Shown one piece after another: positions 34,921 through 46,080 of a stretch of 64,000 nt of DNA. Under the pieces are notes generated by a model. That model ran no database searches. It had not been told where the DNA came from and was given only the letters and a program-made list of their open reading frames with translations. This DNA is from Setoptus koraiensis (Eukaryota; Arthropoda): NCBI GenBank assembly GCA_048013815.1, contig CM106585.1:124001-188000 (forward strand). Reading direction: 5' to 3'. The position numbers and the translations under genes were made by a program. Each line of letters opens with the position of its first letter. The first letter of the stretch is position 1.

Positions 34921-37437
34921 TTATTGTGCTGTTGGCAGTGTTAGAGGCTCCAATCTATTGTTAGCTATCTTGTCTAAGTACTGAAACTTATTCTCCGAAA
35001 CCTCGAACCTCTTCTGACACTCCCTTGCCCTAACCAAGTCTTTGAGAGCCAATAAGTTGATGATTGTATGGCTGAGAGATAGATTTAACCACTTATTAGA
35101 ACTAAATTTAGAACATTCCGATCGAGAATTTAGTCTAACAAGATCCGGACAAAGTTGGGCTATATCTAACGGCGGAGGTGATATTCCCTTCAACTCTAGC
35201 TGATATTTGAACAATTTAAGTTTTTGTTCGGTTTGTTGCGCGGCGAATTCATTCTTTGTCTTGCGGTAACTTTTGAAGGCGGAGTCCAATTGGTTAATAC
35301 AACATAATTCGTTATTCGATGAGCCCTCCCTTCTAAAACTAATCAAATAACTTCTGGACTCCTGCTCGTAATCCTTGCAATTGTAGGATATCATGATAAG
35401 TTTCTGAATATCTGTTTGCGATAGATATGTTTGATACATTGGGAAGGCGTAAGAATGTTTTCGAAGTGTAGTAACGAATCTATTTTCATCAGGTATGGAC
35501 ATCCGTAGTCTGAATATGGCTAAAAATATAAGGTTGCAATCGTAACTGTCCAAGGCACTAGTAAATACTTGGTCGAATTGCTTCAGATCCAATAACAAAG
35601 GTACTTTCTTAGAGGAATCTGGCTCACTACATAACAATTTGATAGCCAGCTGCACTCTACCACAATCGATGGCTTGCTTGGCCACATCAGCATATGAGAT
35701 GAGCGGAAAAGATGCCAATTTACTTCGAATCTCTTTGGTGATATTGTCGTCATCCAAGTGAGCCTTCCTCACTAGATTGTAGGCCCATTGAGCTATGATA
35801 AGTGTCTCTCCGTTTGCTCTTGGCATTTTGAGCCATTCTGCTATCCACAGTGCATATGAATAAAGGCCTCTTTGGATGATATGATTCAAAACTGTATTAA
35901 TAGTCAGGTATTCATATTGACAATAAGTCATTGGAATAGCAATTGGATCCTTGCGAATAAGGTTGAGCACTCTCAACTTGGTCCACATTGTCTGATATTC
36001 AGTGATTGCAATACCAGGATCAAATCTTTTTCCAAAGCAAGCCGCTTCGATGAGTAACTTTTGCTCGGCCACTTGATATTCACTTCCGGCAGCCTCTATA
36101 CACGATAATACTGCAAGGTGCATTTCGTCACGCTCTCCAATGCTTTGTATGTTGAGATAGGCTTGAAGATTGCCTCGTTTGTATAATTTATAGGCTTCGA
36201 CTAGTAGAGCTGCTGATGAGATTGTACCAACCCTAAATATTTCCACGCTCACCGGCGACACTTGACGCAATATTTCATGGTACTGATTGCTGATTAATCT
36301 GATGCAATCCAATTCTCCGATCAGATGAGTAGGCGAATCAACAGCGTGGAGTATATAGTCTTTATCCAGTCCCACCATCAATAGTTTATTCTTCCAAAGG
36401 GCGCATACGGCCTCAGTTGCGCACCATAACATTTCTATTGGAGGCTTTTTACTTTTGGTGTCAAACTCACTCAAAGTTAATACGGCGTAACCGACAGAAT
36501 CTTCAGCACAGATTGATATGAAAAATATGTGACCGGTGTTCATGAAAAGTGCCAGACGACTAGAGTCAAAGGAAACGGCGATGCGGTGAATTAGCGAAGA
36601 GGATGTGATTGAAGGCATGTGTAGTAATTGACAGGTGGAATGCCCACTTCCCTCTAAAAGATACAAATTGGATCCATTGGAAACCACAAGGCTCAGGTTA
36701 TAATCGCCTCTTTGAACCAAACCCTTATCTAAGTTTTGTTGGTTCAGTGCCTTTGTCATAACGGCCCAACACATGTTGCTCACATTAAGCGAGGGTATAT
36801 CTGGTAACTTTGTGACACCCACTGTTTGACTAGCATCATGTTTGAAACTTTCTTGATTTGTGGATACTCTACCACTTACGAAAAATTTACAAACTGAATT
36901 GGCTTTTTGAGTAATGAAAGCTAATGACGTATAGGTATCGTTGGGAGTGACACATCGACAATCAACAATTGGTCCAGTCTCTGCAACTTTCAAGTCCAGG
37001 TGTTGCTCGATTTGCAAAACTCCTTGAATATCATAAATATATATATCACCACTACTGTTGACAATCATTAACTGTTGATCATGAGTCCATTCAATGGATA
37101 CAACATCGATGGCTTTGGATTTTCCCACTGATATCCTGTTACCCGAACATGTATAGGTCAATATAGTTGGTCTGGAGGGAAAATTTGGCACGTGCTTGCC
37201 ATTCTGGTCGGTGTAAAAAGCGGCTTTGCCGATGACGGATAGTTGAGTGCCCATGGTCGCTTGACGTTGCCTTATTATGTTATCATCGAGGGGCACAATT
37301 GCAATCGGTCCCCCAAATCTGCACGCCACTATATGGCATTTGTTCAGATCGATCTCGGAATTCCATTGCATTTGATAAAGTTCCGACTTCCTGTAGAATA
37401 AATCTCCCAAAGGACTCCAGTCGCCATTGACCTGCAT
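34921..37437 (-). CDS. VPS16: VPS16, HOPS/CORVET tethering subunit
   Basis: Intronless frame of 838 residues. The start (DWSPLGDLFYRKSELYQMQW) and the N-terminal beta-propeller half match VPS16. The alpha-solenoid half contains EEIFRVG-type, LRVLNLIR, IPMTYCQYEYLTI, SYADVAKQAIDCGRVQLAIKLL and KTKNEFAAQQTEQKLKLFKYQLEL, all in VPS16 order. Role: core subunit, with VPS33A, of the HOPS and CORVET complexes that tether endosomes and lysosomes and assemble SNAREs. The protein ends soon after the region matching human residues of about 735, so the last 100 or so residues of the usual solenoid seem to be missing. Insertions elsewhere restore the total length. The AATAAA poly(A) signal overlaps the stop codon. 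The convergent LETM1 stop is only about 42 bases away. Confidence 0.94.
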   Translation of the reverse strand: MQVNGDWSPLGDLFYRKSELYQMQWNSEIDLNKCHIVACRFGGPIAIVPLDDNIIRQRQATMGTQLSVIGKAAFYTDQNGKHVPNFPSRPTILTYTCSGNRISVGKSKAIDVVSIEWTHDQQLMIVNSSGDIYIYDIQGVLQIEQHLDLKVAETGPIVDCRCVTPNDTYTSLAFITQKANSVCKFFVSGRVSTNQESFKHDASQTVGVTKLPDIPSLNVSNMCWAVMTKALNQQNLDKGLVQRGDYNLSLVVSNGSNLYLLEGSGHSTCQLLHMPSITSSSLIHRIAVSFDSSRLALFMNTGHIFFISICAEDSVGYAVLTLSEFDTKSKKPPIEMLWCATEAVCALWKNKLLMVGLDKDYILHAVDSPTHLIGELDCIRLISNQYHEILRQVSPVSVEIFRVGTISSAALLVEAYKLYKRGNLQAYLNIQSIGERDEMHLAVLSCIEAAGSEYQVAEQKLLIEAACFGKRFDPGIAITEYQTMWTKLRVLNLIRKDPIAIPMTYCQYEYLTINTVLNHIIQRGLYSYALWIAEWLKMPRANGETLIIAQWAYNLVRKAHLDDDNITKEIRSKLASFPLISYADVAKQAIDCGRVQLAIKLLCSEPDSSKKVPLLLDLKQFDQVFTSALDSYDCNLIFLAIFRLRMSIPDENRFVTTLRKHSYAFPMYQTYLSQTDIQKLIMISYNCKDYEQESRSYLISFRREGSSNNELCCINQLDSAFKSYRKTKNEFAAQQTEQKLKLFKYQLELKGISPPPLDIAQLCPDLVRLNSRSECSKFSSNKWLNLSLSHTIINLLALKDLVRARECQKRFEVSENKFQYLDKIANNRLEPLTLPTAQ

Positions 37438-38086
37438 CTTGGTTTAGTTCTAATCAAAACAAAATTATGTTGATCACAGTTGTGTCGTCACATTTATTCG
37501 TATTCCAGATTGTTTCTGTTTAGAGACAACAACTGATAATGACATAGTTAGAATAAGTATTTGCCGTAAATTAATATCTTTGATGCCTATGATGATACAG
37601 CATGCATGTGGTGGTACAGTGTAAGATTACCTCGGTTGGATTTGCGATTAGTAAACCACCAGATTGAACCCAGATAGTTTGATGAATGAACACAACACTG
37701 ACAAAGATCCTCGAAGGAACCATCAGCTGACTGAATGCGAGGTCTTGTGCTAAAATGAAAAGATGCGATGAAAGTTCCTGTATCTAACTTAGTTCAATTT
37801 GTCCCAGTAGGAAGCGCTCGAAACGCTTTTGAATGCAGTATAATGCAAGCGATACTAGAAAACTAGTTCATGTGAAATATACTCTCAAAGCTTGGCACCC
37901 TGCCCTCTTGCAGCATTATTCTGACTCAACGCTGAACACTTTCATCCTAAAATCTGTTCATAAAATTGAAAAATAAATTATTTTTGTTTCATTATCGGCA
38001 TCATTGAGCCAGGGTACAGTACAATACAACACCGATCACTCTAGTTATATAATTTTTTCGACACTTCAGGTACTCGTACCATAATT
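37438..38086. promoter_or_regulatory. Divergent region between VPS16 and the HTH gene
   Basis: About 650 AT-rich bases with no recognised gene. A TATATAATT at about 38044 lies 43 bases before the ATG of the HTH gene and is a possible TATA box for it. Nothing clear was seen for VPS16. Confidence 0.4.
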
Positions 38087-38458
38087 ATGACGGAAACAGA
38101 AACCGCTGAACCAGAGCAAGAGGGAAAAAAAGGGAGAAAGTACTTCTATAGCGAAGAGCAACGAGTTCAAATATTTGCTTACGTCCAGTCAGCACTCGAC
38201 ATTGAAAAAATCCGTAGAAAGGATTGGGCACCTCATTTGAGGGAGAAAATTACAGTTACTAGAGCCATCACTCGGGTGGTGCAACTACGTTTTCAAGAGA
38301 AATACAACTCTAAACCGCCTCACCATAACAATATAGTCAGAATTTACAAGAAAATGATCTCTGGCTACGGTGTCAAAGATAGAGCTAGAAGTGGTCGACC
38401 CAGGAAACACCCTCGACCAGAAGGAGAAAGCTCTCAGAAGGAGAAGAAAAAGTGAGAT
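38087..38458 (+). CDS. Small helix-turn-helix protein of transposase N-terminus type
   Basis: Open frame of 122 residues. A basic N-terminal leader is followed by YSEEQRVQIFAYVQSALDI, a second helix-rich part (RAITRVVQLRFQEKYNSKPPHHNNIVRIYKKM) and VKDRARSGRPRKHPRP. This order, two helix-turn-helix units ending in a SGRPRK linker, is that of the DUF4817/mariner-like transposase DNA-binding head. No catalytic DDE/D domain follows; CDK5RAP3 lies immediately downstream on the other strand. It could be a domesticated DNA-binding protein or a stub of a DNA transposon. Terminal inverted repeats were not seen. The TATA-like motif and intact frame favour a real gene, with moderate certainty. Confidence 0.5.
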
Positions 38459-38673
38459 TCTTCTGGACAAATTTGAAATATAGATACCAAACTCGACTAG
38501 TAAAGGTATTTCCCTCCGTCTCAGTAACTCTTCTCGCCGAAGATTTGAAAACGTTTGACCAAAACTAATTTGATTATTTGTGTAAATACGTTTTAGATCG
38601 GGGATGTTGAAAGAATTCATACTATCATGTGAAAGAATATTAATAGTTTGAAGTTGACTAAGTGGGTAACAAA

Positions 38674-40291
38674 CTAATTTATTCCTCCCATTATGTTGAC
38701 GGGTCTATCGCGGTACAGTTTTGATATTGAATTTTCGACCTATTCGTGGAAATAACAATTATACAACAAGGAGCTCGTCGATAAGTCATGAAGATATTGT
38801 AAAAGAAGTAAGGTAAAAATAGTTTGTTGAATCAATACTTACCTGTCTCTGAATTTCTCTAGCTTTTTCAATATTCTGTTTCAATTGTATCTCTAATTCT
38901 TTCATCTGTAGTTTGCAGACCTCAATTCTTTCATCACAAATTTGCGCTTTTTGCAAGCTCTTCTCCGCCTGATTTCGTTTGTTCGTTAATCGCTCTAGAA
39001 CCCTTCCAACATAGTTGTCAGAATCTCTCATTTGGAATAGAGTCTTGTTCTTTTCCTCATTCATTATGCTGATAATATCTTGGACTTTGGATAAGATTTC
39101 TTTAATTTCACTCTGATCATATTGTGGTCCCCTGGTAGAAGCATCTGCTGAGAAGTTAGCCGTCTGATTATTTGTTTTTGTCTCGCTAGCTCTTTGAATG
39201 AAGAATGCCTCTAGTTCATACAGATCATTCAAATACTGATTACACGTGTCTTTGGAATCTAAAATCATACGAGCGTCATTACCACGGGCCACCTTATCAA
39301 TAGGCATAACGTTTTCATTTGTTGGCTTGGTTTCAGACGATTGTATCATGATTGTCTGACTGGACGTATCTAATCCAAAGTCGATTTCATCATCTTCTTC
39401 ATTGCTTTGGTTAGCTGCTACTTCACTTTCTACGTGAACAAATCCGTTGGAAGATTCACTACTGGCTAAATCCTCGCCAAAATCAATATCATCATCCGCT
39501 TGATTGCTATCTGCCCGACTTGACGTGGATTTGTCCTCTGCAACGGGAGCCTCGATACTTAGTGGCGCTTGTCCGAACTTGTATTCAAATAATGTAGTGT
39601 TTCCTTTGTTTATAATATAATTCAACATTTCTACAAATTTAGATTCTTTTTTGGAAGTTAATTTGGCAAAAGTGATATAATATTCAACGGCCGGCTTTAG
39701 ACTAGTTGTCCTCTCTACCAGATCCTTCAATAGATCTGGTAGCACCTTCAGTTGGTCTTGCAGCTCGCGGCTTATATCGAGCCCTTTAATTCCGTATGAT
39801 TGGGCTATTTTCGCGAATTCGTTATTGAAATTCTGAGATTGCTTCTGAAGAGTGGCTTTCTCTCTTTCGGCCTCCTCTTGGTCCTTTCTTAGTTTGGCTA
39901 AATTCTTTCTCAGATTTGGTATTTCGTAAGACACTTCTCTGATCAGATTTGTCGACCACTCTGCGAGAAACACGCAATCCCTCTCATAGAGATTCACAAT
40001 CTCTTGCCAATCTTTCATTCGTTGTGATGAATAATAGCCAAATATGTTCTTGGTGCTAGCCTCCGTAGTTCTTAGTATATCAATTATGCTCTTACAACGT
40101 GGATAATCTATTCTGGCACCAGTGAGAAGAGTCTTGATCTCCTCGTTGGGTGGCATGTCAATTATGGCATTGCGAATTCTTTTCCTGATGACACTTAATT
40201 GGTCACCCCAATCTCGTTTGCAATGTCGACGTTGGACGAGCCAGTCCACAAGCTTGCCACAATGTATATCTACCGGTACAGTCGATTGCAT
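38674..40291 (-). CDS. CDK5RAP3: CDK5 regulatory subunit-associated protein 3 (LZAP)
   Basis: Two exons: 38843-40291 and a 66-base last exon 38674-38739 (donor cag/gtaagtattg, acceptor ccacgaatag). Together they give 504 residues, against 506 in human. I chose the ATG at 40291 because VPVDIHCGKLVDWLVQRRHC aligns with the human N-terminus. An in-frame ATG 16 codons upstream lies just after a likely acceptor (attcaatttag) in 5'UTR. Signatures: TEASTKNIFGYYSSQRMKDWQEI, EIPNLRKNLAKL, two IDFG(E/L)D motifs (human IDWG UFM1-interacting motifs) and the last-exon peptide ISKLYRDRPVNIMGG, matching human ISKRYSGRPVNLMG. Role: subunit of the UFL1-UFBP1 UFM1 ligase complex on the ER and regulator of NF-kB and cell-cycle checkpoints. 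Confidence 0.95.
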
Positions 40292-40339
40292 CTCAATCTT
40301 TAAAAATTGTGTTGGCTTATGCCCAGAACGCATGTACAC

Positions 40340-41149
40340 GAGTCTTCCTAAATTGAATCAGATAAAATTCTTGTATCACTATTGATATTAATAAATGCAA
40401 GAATAACCCGCAAATAACAAACGGGAAATACAGTTCATTTTGATACGCACTATGTGTGCTCGATCCCGACATTTAGTAGCTTTATTTACAGTGGTGCTTG
40501 TGACGTCAACTTGCCTTAAATCTGGTACAGCGGAGCGACCTCTGATGTTGGGACGATAAAACTTTCATTGAGTTCCAAAATCTATTCATTCATTCAGTTC
40601 TATTATATTTATATGCTACGTTCCGAATAGAATTGCATTTTCAGTAAATGTTTTTTTTTACGGCGATCGATCAATTATTCCTTCCATCAATTGATTTTGA
40701 CACATTCTTTAGCTGTCAGTTATTGTTTGGCTAGTTTTCGTATCCTTTGCGTAAACCAATCTCTAAAGTAAAATCTAATATACATCATATCGAATGATAA
40801 TGACCTCATTGATATTACCTAGACCAGCAGTTATTCATACAAGTGGTGTTCAATCAATTACTTGTTAATTAAAACCGATGTACCTGTTGGCAATAGAAAG
40901 ACTATCGTTGAAAATTTCATATAGAATGAATCTAGACTTTGCGACAAACATTGAGACCTATATGTTCAAGAGAAGCTCTATCAGACGATGGAATCATCAA
41001 TCTCTAATGAGGTCGTATTTAACCTGGCAAACTTTGGTGAAGGGATGAATGAGGTGGTAACAACAATAATGGATCCTTTGCAGCAGCATCGAGGATCTTC
41101 ACTTTTCGTAGCTCTGATTTATCAACTTTTTGTTTGAGTTGAGCAACTG
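40340..41149. promoter_or_regulatory. Upstream region of CDK5RAP3
   Basis: AT-rich, with no recognised gene. Holds the CDK5RAP3 promoter by position. Confidence 0.3.
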
Positions 41150-41150
41150 T

Positions 41151-41218
<68 letters not shown>

Positions 41219-41485
41219 TGGCTCTTTTTTGGGCACTCGTTGTTGCGTCAGAAATTTATCTTCATCATAGTAAATGGTAACCGCGGCCCCCTTCTCCTCA
41301 TTGTCCACTTTGTTCTCTTTAGATTGGTCTTTTTTCCTGAGCAACGAGAACCTCTTGAAAGCATTGGGGAAAGAGGTCGTTTTCCTGGGGGCTTCTCGTA
41401 GATATATTCTATTTCCACGGGTTTTCCCATATTTTAATGCATCCGAGATGAAACAAAGTTGCAAAACAATGCACCTGTAATACAC
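41150..41485 (-). other. Charged open frame ending in a CA/CT microsatellite
   Basis: The minus strand has a 111-codon frame. Its middle (RKTTSFPNAFKRFSLLRKKD, then ENKVDNEEKGAAV and DEDKFLTQQRVPKKEPE) is polar and coding-like, but no family was recognised. Its end is simply the translated (CT)n(CA)n repeat at 41154-41214. A possible acceptor (tgtattacag) lies near its start, and an overlapping second frame (MGKPVEIEYIYEKPPGKRPL) is equally coding-like. It may be an exon of an unidentified gene or a pseudogene. Confidence 0.25.
41154..41214. repeat. Compound (TG)n(AG)n microsatellite
   Basis: About 15 TG units followed directly by about 14 AG units. Confidence 0.95.
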
Positions 41486-43184
41486 TGATATAATTCAGCA
41501 CTGCACAACTATAATTGAGTTGTGCCTGTGGCTTTTTTTGCAGACAGTGACACTAGATTTAGTTCGATGCTTCTGATAGAGGGCGCTGTTCGATGACAAA
41601 GATCGTTCATCTTCTTTCAAAGCGACTTCTGTAGGAAAGATTTAGAGCTGCGTTAAACAGCGCAAACAGCGTAGAACATTTCAGTGGACTGACCGTTTCC
41701 ACGCGGCCACCCTATATATACATGGATAGCAGATTGTACATTTGTACTATGTGAAGTTTTTCCAATGGCTCGTTACGTGGTTCAATACAAATCCGCTACG
41801 GGCGCTGGAATAGCTCAAAAATGCGCAGCCAAAGGCAGACTGTTTCGTTAAATATTTTCTTTTTTCGAATGATTTATACAACTTGCGTGTGCAGCGCATC
41901 GTAAGAGCGAGTCGAATACCCTAGTCTCAGCGCAAGGGGGCGCAATGACTACTTTCAGCATTTCGAATCACAACTTCGATTCACTCACAATGCTAAAGTT
42001 GTAAGCAAAGAGCGCCGCCCTGGCGGATTTGTATTGAACAACGTGCCAAGCCATTAGAAAAACGTCACACAATATATTGACTATACATAAAGGACACCCT
42101 TTACATGGAGAGAAGAGAAAAAATTCAAGATTCTTCACGGCAACAACAATTCCAGCTTGTCAAGGCGCGCACAACCAACACACACAAATACACATCCATA
42201 AGCACACACACACACCCTCGCATACAAACACACACACTCACACACACACCCGCACACACAGACACACACACACACAGACACACACACACTTCAATACACA
42301 GACTGTGTGGAGATTGTTGGATTGACGACGAAAGATTATCCATTCGCAGGTCATATTGATGCAGCCTATAGAACTGCATCTTGTTATCGACATTATTATA
42401 TAATAACCTTTATTAATACTGTAACTATTACTATTATTACTGATATTCCTAATCTATACTATTATTATAACTATTATTAATATTATCACTATTATTATTA
42501 CTATTATTATTATCAATAGATTATTACTATGTATTATGATTAGCGCTGATATGATAATGATCATCATTTCATGCTAGCACAATCATAATCTTATAATGAA
42601 ATTTAATCCAAGATCATTTTGTCAGATTAATCTGCATATATATAAATACTATTATTATATAATTCATACATCATTATTATTTATATGATCATAGCATTTT
42701 ATTATTTATTACATCAAACAGATTATTATGCATAGAACATCTTGTCATATCACTAGTTAAAGTCGAACACATTGGCCAACTAATCATCACCACCAAAATC
42801 AATTCTGAATAAACTCAAAATCAAGCCATGTTGCTTTTAACAACATTTACAGGGTAGATGCATACTATTATTTGGATACTACTATTTGGATTTTATTATT
42901 AAAAAAGAATAAAGAAGAAATAGCCTCTGGATAAGACTATATTCCCAAAAAAAAAAATAAATTCATTTCTAACGATCTGATACGATCTAGAACGGCACAC
43001 ATATACATAAATTACTCAAGACGTACATAAAACTTTATGTATATTAATACTTAATAGGACAACAATAGAAAATTCTCTATTATTAATAATATAATTGGAT
43101 TTATATTTATTTCTATCTATACAGAACTAGATATTGAATCTACATCGTAAATTGTATCTATCTATAAAGAATTAATAATAGAAG
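41486..43184. other. Intergenic stretch with (CA)n repeat and AT-rich tail
   Basis: 41540-42060 is moderately GC-rich, with two gagggcgc/gggggcgc motifs and no recognised gene. 42179-42291 is a long imperfect (CA)n microsatellite. 42400-43170 is very AT-rich with att/tta triplet runs and nothing else visible. It probably includes the promoter of the SANT gene. Confidence 0.5.
42179..42291. repeat. Long imperfect (CA)n microsatellite
   Basis: cacaca tracts interrupted by g, t and ccctcg. Confidence 0.9.
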
Positions 43185-44701
43185 ATGACGAAACGTCAGA
43201 AAACTTCAACATCAGTCATAGACACTAGCAATGATAGCAACAGCCAAGATAAGACAAACAAAAAGGAAAGAGCCGATAATTGGGCTGTTGTTGAGGTGCA
43301 AACACTTCACAAAGGTATTGAGAATAGACGAGACACCTTCTATGGACCACCGGATCAAACAAGTAAAAAGAGTCGAGAAGAGGCATGGAAACAAATTACT
43401 CAAGAAATCAACGCAGTCAGCCAATGCACTCGTACAGTGGAACAAGTAATGAAAAAGTTCAAAAATGAAAAATGTCGAGCTAAGAGGAAATATACAGACG
43501 GTGAGCTATCTAAACCAAATTCTGTTATACTCATTGTATCAATCTGATTTAACTATGTGACATTTTACTGAATTATTTCTTCTATTCTATTTCTTTATTT
43601 TTTTCGTCATGACAACAGCCGAAAAGAACGCCCAAAATTCCACCCCGAACACTATTAATGGTGCCGGTTTATCTCAGCAGCAATTACAACATCATATGAC
43701 AACCACCAACACAACCACCATGCCTTCTCAATCATCCATAAACGTCGTCAAATTAACGCAGGCATCGCAAAATGTAGCCAAAACAATGATTGATATACCT
43801 GGTGGACATGTTCAACAAATTCAAATGCCAAATGATGATCAAAATCAGATAGTCATCATGGTGCCTGAAATGGATCAGATGCTTGGAGCAATCAATAATC
43901 AACAGCACAATCACCATGGTCAACACACACTACAAGCAATCAACAATGGTCAGGGTGTTGTCAATAGTGCTGTAGGAAATCACATGATGACCAGGGCTAT
44001 ACAATCCACTAACATGTGTTCAGTTGGTAAGTGAATTTAAATCATATCAAAAATCTATTAAATTGTTTCGATTGCCTAAACCCTTTCCATTTATCTACTT
44101 ATCAGTGTATTCAACAGGTGGAGACGTGTCTAATAACGAGCACCATATGGCCAACAATGTAGCATCAAACAACTCAAATAATCTAGCTATTGCCTCAAAC
44201 CAGATAAGTGTAAATACGCCTACAATCATGCATCACAGGAACTCTGTTGACCAAGGTACAAATAACCAAGTACAACAAGGAATGTCACAACATCATCATC
44301 AACTTCATCAGCAGCAGCAACAAAATCAGCAACATCAGCATGCTCAACAACAGCAACACCAACAGCAACAACAGCATCATCAGAATCATTCTGCCTCATT
44401 AACCGGTAGCAGTCCTCTGGATTCCCAAATCAAGAATCTCTTGGTGAACATATTGCTGAATCGGGACGACAACGGAGGTCAACAAACTAATTCAATGGTG
44501 ACCGGCATAGATTACAATAAACAACGTAATGAGTGGTTAGCCGTCATTGCAAATAATCTATCTAAGATCGAATCGCACATGAGCAAGATTGCCAAAGTTG
44601 CTACTTCAGTAATAACTCAACCAACTACGCCCAACAACAATAATAACAATAATCTAAATAGTAATGCCGATATCAATCCGGAGATAAATCGATCAAACTA
44701 G
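43185..44701 (+). CDS. Myb/SANT-like DNA-binding protein with Gln/His-rich tail
   Basis: Three exons, 43185-43500, 43619-44026 and 44118-44701 (donors gtgagc and gtaagt, acceptors gacaacag and ttcaacag, all phases match), giving 435 residues. Residues of about 30-105 form a Myb/SANT-like domain: NWAVVEVQTLHKGIENRRDTFYG, EEAWKQITQEINAVSQC, RTVEQVMKKFKNEKCRAKRK. This is the trihelix pattern of MSANTD/NAIF1/zeste-like proteins that originate from Harbinger transposon partner proteins. The middle is rich in Gln, Asn and His. A final helix-rich part (DYNKQRNEWLAVIANNLSKIESHMSKIAKVA) may self-associate. Role inferred: sequence-specific transcription factor; the precise orthologue is unclear. Confidence 0.85.
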
Positions 44702-44766
44702 TAACCCGTACGTCCAAAAATAAATGTTTGATAAACCAAGATTACAGCCAATCAATCTAATTTTAG

Positions 44767-44978
44767 TGTAAAGATAATAATCATCATTCGGAGAGACCAA
44801 TTGTGGTTATTGAGGCTGCTTCTCAATTTGATACTCAGATATCTGAGAGGTATGGCCGGGCCTATGCGTCCAGCCAAGAAATACAGTTCAGATATCAACA
44901 AATTGTAGGTCTTCAAGCCAGAATTTCGAAATGTTACAGAGGGTTAGATTGTCAGTTACTAATTGACTCTAAATACTA
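44767..44978 (+). other. Exon-like coding island of unknown identity
   Basis: A strong acceptor (aatctaattttag) precedes 44767 and a gtaaga donor follows 44978. Between them about 70 codons are open, reading ERPIVVIEAASQFDTQ, then RYQQIVGLQARISKCY. It lacks an ATG, so it is easily missed. It begins 65 bases after the stop of the SANT gene and could be an alternative 3' exon of it, an exon of another gene, or pseudogene debris like that downstream. No family was recognised. Confidence 0.35.
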
Positions 44979-45659
44979 GTAAGATTCAAGAAGTCACACT
45001 TCCCAGAACCCAATTACTGTTTTCAATGAATCGGTCGACACATAGCATGGTGTTGATGCGTCACGCATTTTATGTATAAATCAAGCAGACACGATTCATT
45101 CATGTAGTAACTGGTCGATTTGGAAGTATAAAACTTGAAAAAATCCAATGAATAACTATTTATTTGCACTATTTTGTGGCGAATATGCAATTTTTGAATC
45201 CAAAATACTGGATCTGAAGATATCGACTTTTGAGTCAAAATTCTATGTACCTCACGAGTGTGTGTATCTTGAACGTTGTGGTTGATGTCTTTTCGGAATC
45301 TTCCTCCGTTATCTCCCGACCCAACATATTGTTATTTTTTGTTGGGTGTTTGAATATATATTCTGTAACTTCCATTTGAGCTCTCAGCGCAATCTTTCTT
45401 GACCTTATCTTGATATCTTATCATAGCTGATCATCGCAGTATATATTCTAGAGAAGATACAGTGTATATTATTTCACTTACCAAATTGTATTACCAGTTG
45501 TATTGTCTCACCATATAGTATTATTCAATGAAAAAGAAACTTCGAGTTGATTCGCCAGGTAGACTTTGAAACCTTGGAGATAAATCATTCTTCAAGATAA
45601 ATTTTTCAAATCTTGTTTTTCGTTTCACTAGATCAACATTAACTTGCAAATGAATAAAC

Positions 45660-45965
45660 TTCTGTCTCCTATTATTCGTTATTTACGAGCAGATATGAGC
45701 AGTAAGGATGCACATAATGATGGCATCAAAGAGATTCAACCCCGTGCGGAAATGGAGTTAAAGAAGTTGCTGGAGAAATCCGAGGATAACATTGAAGAAA
45801 ATCCTGGATAAATTGCGAGAAATACGCTTATACGTTACGAGCCTAAATTTTCTCCTACGATGAAGGAAATTGTCTCTATGTTGAATCAATTGGTAGAAGA
45901 CTGTGACGAAAAAACAGACAATATGGATGAATGCAGTCAGAATGGAACCTTAAATAGTATCTAGT
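45660..45965 (+). pseudogene. Degraded coding-like fragment, unidentified
   Basis: Polar, codon-like sequence (EIQPRAEMELKKLLEKS, then KFSPTMKEIVSMLNQLVEDC) is interrupted by a stop and has no continuation. It lies just upstream of the DBT pseudogene and may belong to the same decayed insertion or to an unrelated gene. Nothing in it was recognised. Confidence 0.3.
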
Positions 45966-46080
45966 GTTCAGGTAAAAACATTTAAATCGGGTGGTAACCG
46001 GGCTTTCATTGAAATGATAAAAGCTAAGTTTGTACAAGAATGTTCGATGTTTGAAACAACAGCTCGTCAAATATCGTATA

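Noticed and set aside
41154-41214. THTHTH/LSLSLS protein repeat as a real domain
   Set aside because: It is the direct translation of the (TG)n(AG)n microsatellite.
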